From Erysipelotrichaceae bacterium (GTDB taxonomy: Bacteria; Bacillota_I; Bacilli_A; Erysipelotrichales; Coprobacillaceae), in NCBI GenBank assembly GCA_021202205.1, contig JAJQDJ010000046.1, positions 1-8,111 on the forward strand: 8,111 nucleotides of DNA. Reading direction: 5' to 3'. This document shows positions 6,471-8,111 of this stretch, piece after piece. A model generated the notes under the pieces. That model had not been told where the DNA came from. It made no database searches and saw only the letters and a program-made list of their open reading frames with translations. Every line of letters begins with the position of its first letter. Positions within the stretch are counted from its first letter, which is position 1. A program made the position numbers and the translations under genes.

Positions 6471-6504
6471 TTTTGCCTCCTATATATGTCTTTTATACTC
6501 GCAC

Positions 6505-6513
6505 ATTTTAACA
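6505..6513 (-). promoter_or_regulatory. candidate promoter of the polysaccharide operon
   Basis: On the minus strand TGTTAAAAT forms an extended -10 (TG at 6513-6512, TAAAAT at 6510-6505). It predicts a start near 6498 and a leader of about 28 nt ending in AGGAGG. The -35 region is T-rich and poor, so an activator or the extended -10 would be needed. A palindrome at 6574-6587 upstream could be a regulator site. Confidence 0.4.
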
Positions 6514-6573
6514 TAATATAATCAAAAAAACTATGAAGACTATCTATTTTCTGTTGATTTTTTTGTTTATTTA

Positions 6574-6587
6574 CGAAATAAATTTCG
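6574..6587. promoter_or_regulatory. palindrome upstream of the operon promoter, possible operator
   Basis: CGAAAT-AA-ATTTCG is a perfect 14-bp dyad about 65 bases upstream of the operon -10 and about 70 bases upstream of the antitoxin -35, so it lies between two divergent promoters. No regulator gene is in the window, and the function is unknown. Confidence 0.25.
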
Positions 6588-6657
6588 CGGATTCGCTAGT
6601 TATGTTACATTATCCTAAATTTGTTGACATTGAGAAAACGATGCCAAAAAAGAACAC

Positions 6658-6686
6658 TTGAAATAAGACAAATTGAATGTTATAAT
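6658..6686 (+). promoter_or_regulatory. promoter of the Fst-like antitoxin RNA
   Basis: TTGAAA (6658-6663), a 17-bp spacer and TATAAT (6681-6686) with TG one base upstream make a near-consensus extended -10 promoter. The predicted start is around 6693. It points away from the polysaccharide operon. A degenerate copy with identical spacing lies at 7039-7067. Confidence 0.8.
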
Positions 6687-6692
6687 TTATTT

Positions 6693-6757
6693 GTAAATTA
6701 GAGAACAAACTATCACAACGAAAAGGTTAAGGACCGTTACTCCTTAACCTTTTCTGG
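6693..6757 (+). ncRNA. putative antisense antitoxin RNA of the Fst-like module
   Basis: Promoter and terminator predict an RNA of about 65 nt, close to the size I recall for RNA II of the plasmid pAD1 par system. Bases 6697-6716 match 6864-6883 at 17 of 20 positions: ATTAGAGAACA, four spacer bases, then ATCAC. Because the second site is the complement of the toxin start region, the RNA can pair with the GTGAT of the toxin ribosome-binding site and with its start codon region. Its 3' hairpin is also complementary to the toxin mRNA end. This two-site design is what par/Fst antitoxins use to block translation. Confidence 0.65.
6721..6753. terminator. bidirectional terminator shared by Fst-like toxin mRNA and antitoxin RNA
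   Basis: AAAAGGTTAAGGA (6721-6733) and TCCTTAACCTTTT (6741-6753) form a perfect 13-bp stem with a 7-nt loop, followed by T-rich sequence on both strands. It ends the convergent antitoxin (+) and toxin (-) transcripts, leaving them complementary at their 3' ends. Confidence 0.85.
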
Positions 6758-6791
6758 CTTTTATGTAGTGGCTTAACACTTAGGCTTACTG

Positions 6792-6875
6792 CTACTTAAA
6801 GTGACAATCAAGCCATTTGCATATAAAATATAAAATAATACCTCCTATAATAGCCGCTATAATATTAGAGAACAT
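6792..6875 (-). CDS. Fst/PepA1-like type I toxin peptide, 27 residues
   Basis: The peptide begins MFSNIIAAIIGG and ends in ICKWLDCHFK. It is a single membrane helix (about residues 4-19) followed by a Trp-Leu and a polar, basic end. This follows the Fst/PepA1 pattern of hydrophobic helix with an IIA(P)xxxG core, a conserved WL and a charged tail, though the usual Pro is Ala here. Such peptides insert in the membrane and stop growth when their antisense RNA is lost. The start ATG follows AAAGGGGTGAT, the same ribosome-binding site as in the other TA module. Upstream is an extended -10 (6916-6926), downstream the bidirectional terminator. The mRNA would be about 190 nt. It is too short for standard gene callers and is probably unannotated. 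Confidence 0.75.
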   Translation of the reverse strand: MFSNIIAAIIGGIILYFICKWLDCHFK

Positions 6876-6882
6876 CCCATCA

Positions 6883-6899
6883 CCCCTTTCTAAAGGAGG
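6883..6899 (-). promoter_or_regulatory. leader hairpin masking the toxin ribosome-binding site
   Basis: In the toxin mRNA, CCTCCTT (6899-6893) can pair with AAGGGG (6888-6883) around the loop TAGA. This gives six pairs including one G-U and hides the core of the ribosome-binding site. Such self-masking is a known safeguard in type I toxin mRNAs. The stem is short, so strength is uncertain. Confidence 0.45.
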
Positions 6900-6915
6900 A
6901 TATAGCAGTATAAAT

Positions 6916-6926
6916 ATTATAGCATA
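6916..6926 (-). promoter_or_regulatory. extended -10 promoter of the Fst-like toxin
   Basis: On the minus strand TATGCTATAAT contains TGC followed by a perfect TATAAT (6921-6916). No clear -35 is seen at 17 bp. The predicted start near 6909 gives a leader of about 34 nt. The toxin promoter appears weaker than its antitoxin promoter, as expected for a type I pair. Confidence 0.6.
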
Positions 6927-7038
6927 CAAACAATGACAAAAAATCCCAAGTTTGTCCCAAATTTTCATTGCTATTATGAAATTATATTATATATATTTGC
7001 AAAAATTTAATTTTTATTTCAAAAAAAAGAAATATCAT

Positions 7039-7182
7039 TTGAAACAGAGAAAATCAAATGCTATAGTTTCATTGCTTGATAACAAATTCTTCAATACGAG
7101 AGGATTCCTTATTCCTTTTTAGCTCTTATGAAGTGATTATCAAGCTATTTGCAGATAAGAAAAAATGGTAAAAGCACAATAC
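7039..7182. pseudogene. decayed second copy of the Fst-like TA module
   Basis: The plus strand repeats the antitoxin layout: TTGAAA (7039-7044), 17 bp, then TGC-TATAGT (7059-7067), followed by sequence alignable with the intact antitoxin (GATAACAAATTCTTCAATACG against GAGAACAAACTATCACAACG). On the minus strand the toxin C-terminus is recognisable as FLICK, stop, LDNHF, compared with YFICKWLDCHF in the intact copy. The Trp codon has become TAG (7147-7145) and the original stop is lost. The terminator hairpin is degraded. Similarity ends just before an insertion-sequence end at about 7183, so the toxin start was probably removed or displaced by that insertion. Confidence 0.6.
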
Positions 7183-7242
7183 GAGGCTACTGAAAAAGCT
7201 TGAAATTTTTATAAGAACAGTCTCAATATTGCTTTCATAAAG

Positions 7243-7291
7243 AAAAGAATTCTATAACTCAATTATCATGATAGCTTATAAGAATTCTTTT
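7243..7291. terminator. terminator hairpin at the transposase 3' side
   Basis: AAAAGAATTCT (7243-7253) and AGAATTCTTTT (7281-7291) make an 11-bp stem with T-runs on both strands. It lies about 50 bases past the transposase stop, inside the presumed IS end. It can end the transposase message and stop outside transcription entering the element. Confidence 0.65.
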
Positions 7292-7338
7292 TTAATATAC
7301 ATATAAATATAAAAACATAATCAATAATATATCTCATA

Positions 7339-8058
7339 TTATTTTTTATCTTCATTTACTTTATTTTTCTTTTTTGATTCATATGGATACAAGATTTTTT
7401 TCAAATTCATGCAAAAGAGCGCAATAGCCCCTTGTATCTCCTTTCCAGCCACTCCCTTGCTGTTCGCTATTGCATATCCATGACTGTTCTTTAATATTGC
7501 GTTACTTTGTTCTATGACATATCTTTTCTTTATTTCTGTTTAAAATTCATCACTTGCCTCAAACTCCATCTGTTTTAGATGAGTTGGCTCTTTTATCCTT
7601 TCACTAAACGTTTTTGCCTTTCTCACTGCCAATTCACCAACTGGACATTGATACATCTGTGCATCCTTATTAAATTCAAACCCCTTATTATCTGTTCTTT
7701 TTCCATTGATTAATGATGATGATAATCTTGATACTACTTGTATACCTTGTGCATTCATATTATCTATATTCTCTCTTGATGAATTTGCTTTGTCAGCTAT
7801 AACTTCCTTGACTTCCATTCCTGCTTCATTTGCCATTTTAACCAACTGTTCCAAATACTGGCCATCTGTTTTTTCACCACTTGTTACTACTGCTGCAACT
7901 GCTATACCATCTTCCGTTGTCGCAATATGCGTTTTATAGCCAAAGAAATTTGTATCAGCTGTCTTATCTCCTGTCCTTGCTTCATTATCATATGATGATT
8001 CTACTATTTTATTTTTTATGTCGTCTATTCCTTCCTGAAGATAATGCGCTTTTTCCTG
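7339..8058 (-). pseudogene. IS1182-family transposase, inactivated
   Basis: The minus-strand frame from 8058 reads through AHYLQEGIDDI, EARTGDKTADTNFFGYKTHI, GEKTDGQYLEQL and VKEVIADKANSS. These are typical of the central DDE core of IS1182/IS5-like transposases: ARTGxKTADTxFFGYKTH and the ADK containing a catalytic Asp. It continues with FEFNKDAQMYQCPVG to a TAA at 7542-7540. In frame beyond that stop it continues as TEIKKRYVIEQSNAILKNSHGYA and IQGAIALFCMNLKKIL, the normal family C-terminus, to TAA at 7341-7339. The internal TAA is therefore a nonsense mutation. At the 5' side a TGA at 8061-8059 closes the frame, and upstream sequence does not continue it, implying a frameshift or deletion. 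The N-terminal half is missing or outside the window. The gene cannot make a full transposase. Confidence 0.8.
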
Positions 8059-8093
8059 TCAATGTCATTAAGTTAAGATTTGGTGACATTCCC

Positions 8094-8111
8094 CTTCTCA
8101 AAAATGAGAAG
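8094..8111. repeat. short perfect inverted repeat at the window edge
   Basis: CTTCTCA (8094-8100), AAAA, TGAGAAG (8105-8111) form a 7-bp stem with a 4-nt loop. It lies upstream of the broken transposase frame. Its role is unknown, and it could be part of a longer structure cut by the window end. Confidence 0.3.

Larger units (their letters stand above)
7183..8111 (-). mobile_element. decayed IS1182-like insertion sequence, runs off the window
   Basis: The element holds a transposase pseudogene on the minus strand (7339-8058). A likely terminal sequence begins with GAGGCTACTGAAAAAG at 7183, where similarity to the dead TA copy stops. A related inverted motif (CAGTCTC, about 7218-7224) lies just inside. 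The other end is outside the window, so inverted repeats and target duplication cannot be verified. The boundary is inferred. Confidence 0.5.

Noticed and set aside
7540..7854. A separate 104-residue gene starting at TTG 7854
   Set aside because: The TTG is an internal Leu codon. The same frame continues upstream with conserved transposase sequence to 8058 and downstream past the stop, so this is only a slice of the pseudogene.
7706..7939. Plus-strand frame of 77 residues opposite the transposase
   Set aside because: It is the complement of conserved transposase codons; no independent signals.

Overview
This is an AT-rich, tightly packed window that looks like a low-GC Gram-positive (Firmicutes) chromosome, probably a gut Erysipelotrichia/Coprobacillus-type organism. 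The lineage is inferred from the gene families, not proven. The window holds three things: an exopolysaccharide/capsule assembly-control operon, two different type I toxin-antitoxin (TA) modules bracketing it (plus a dead copy of one of them), and a decayed insertion sequence at the right edge.

Left flank (1-688): bases 1-300 contain no gene I can recognise. Positions 309-674 hold a holin-like type I TA module. A toxin frame (433-540, + strand) is broken by an in-frame TAA at its ninth codon. A convergent antisense RNA starts from a good minus-strand promoter (647-674), and both transcripts meet at a perfect 12-bp bidirectional terminator (542-587). The two transcript leaders share sequence blocks, including the palindrome CCTAGG.

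Centre (689-6470, all minus strand, read right to left): a five-position operon with overlapping or nearly touching genes. Its order is a CpsB/YwqE-type PHP tyrosine phosphatase; a membrane-anchored protein with Ig-like repeats, split in two frames by an 8-bp tandem duplication; two consecutive Wzz-BY-kinase fusions with tyrosine-rich tails; and a CpsA-type LytR-CpsA-Psr (LCP) ligase. By family knowledge, the two kinases and the phosphatase form a phosphorylation cycle controlling polymer chain length and export, and the LCP protein attaches the polymer to peptidoglycan. No glycosyltransferase, flippase or polymerase is in the operon, so this is a stand-alone control cassette.

Right flank (6481-7182): a compact, apparently intact Fst/PepA1-like type I TA module (toxin 6792-6875 minus; antitoxin RNA about 6693-6757 plus). 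The antitoxin carries a 20-nt stretch, 17/20 identical to the complement of the toxin ribosome-binding site and start codon. Next to it lies a decayed second copy (7039-7182) that keeps the antitoxin promoter and the toxin C-terminus, with Trp changed to a stop. This copy ends where an IS1182-like element begins (about 7183 to the window end). The transposase of that element is inactivated by an in-frame stop and a frame break.

The most notable points are the antitoxin/toxin complementarity, the 8-bp frame-switching duplication in the Ig-like gene, the tandem kinases with divergent oligomerisation motifs, and the TA modules at both ends of the operon.
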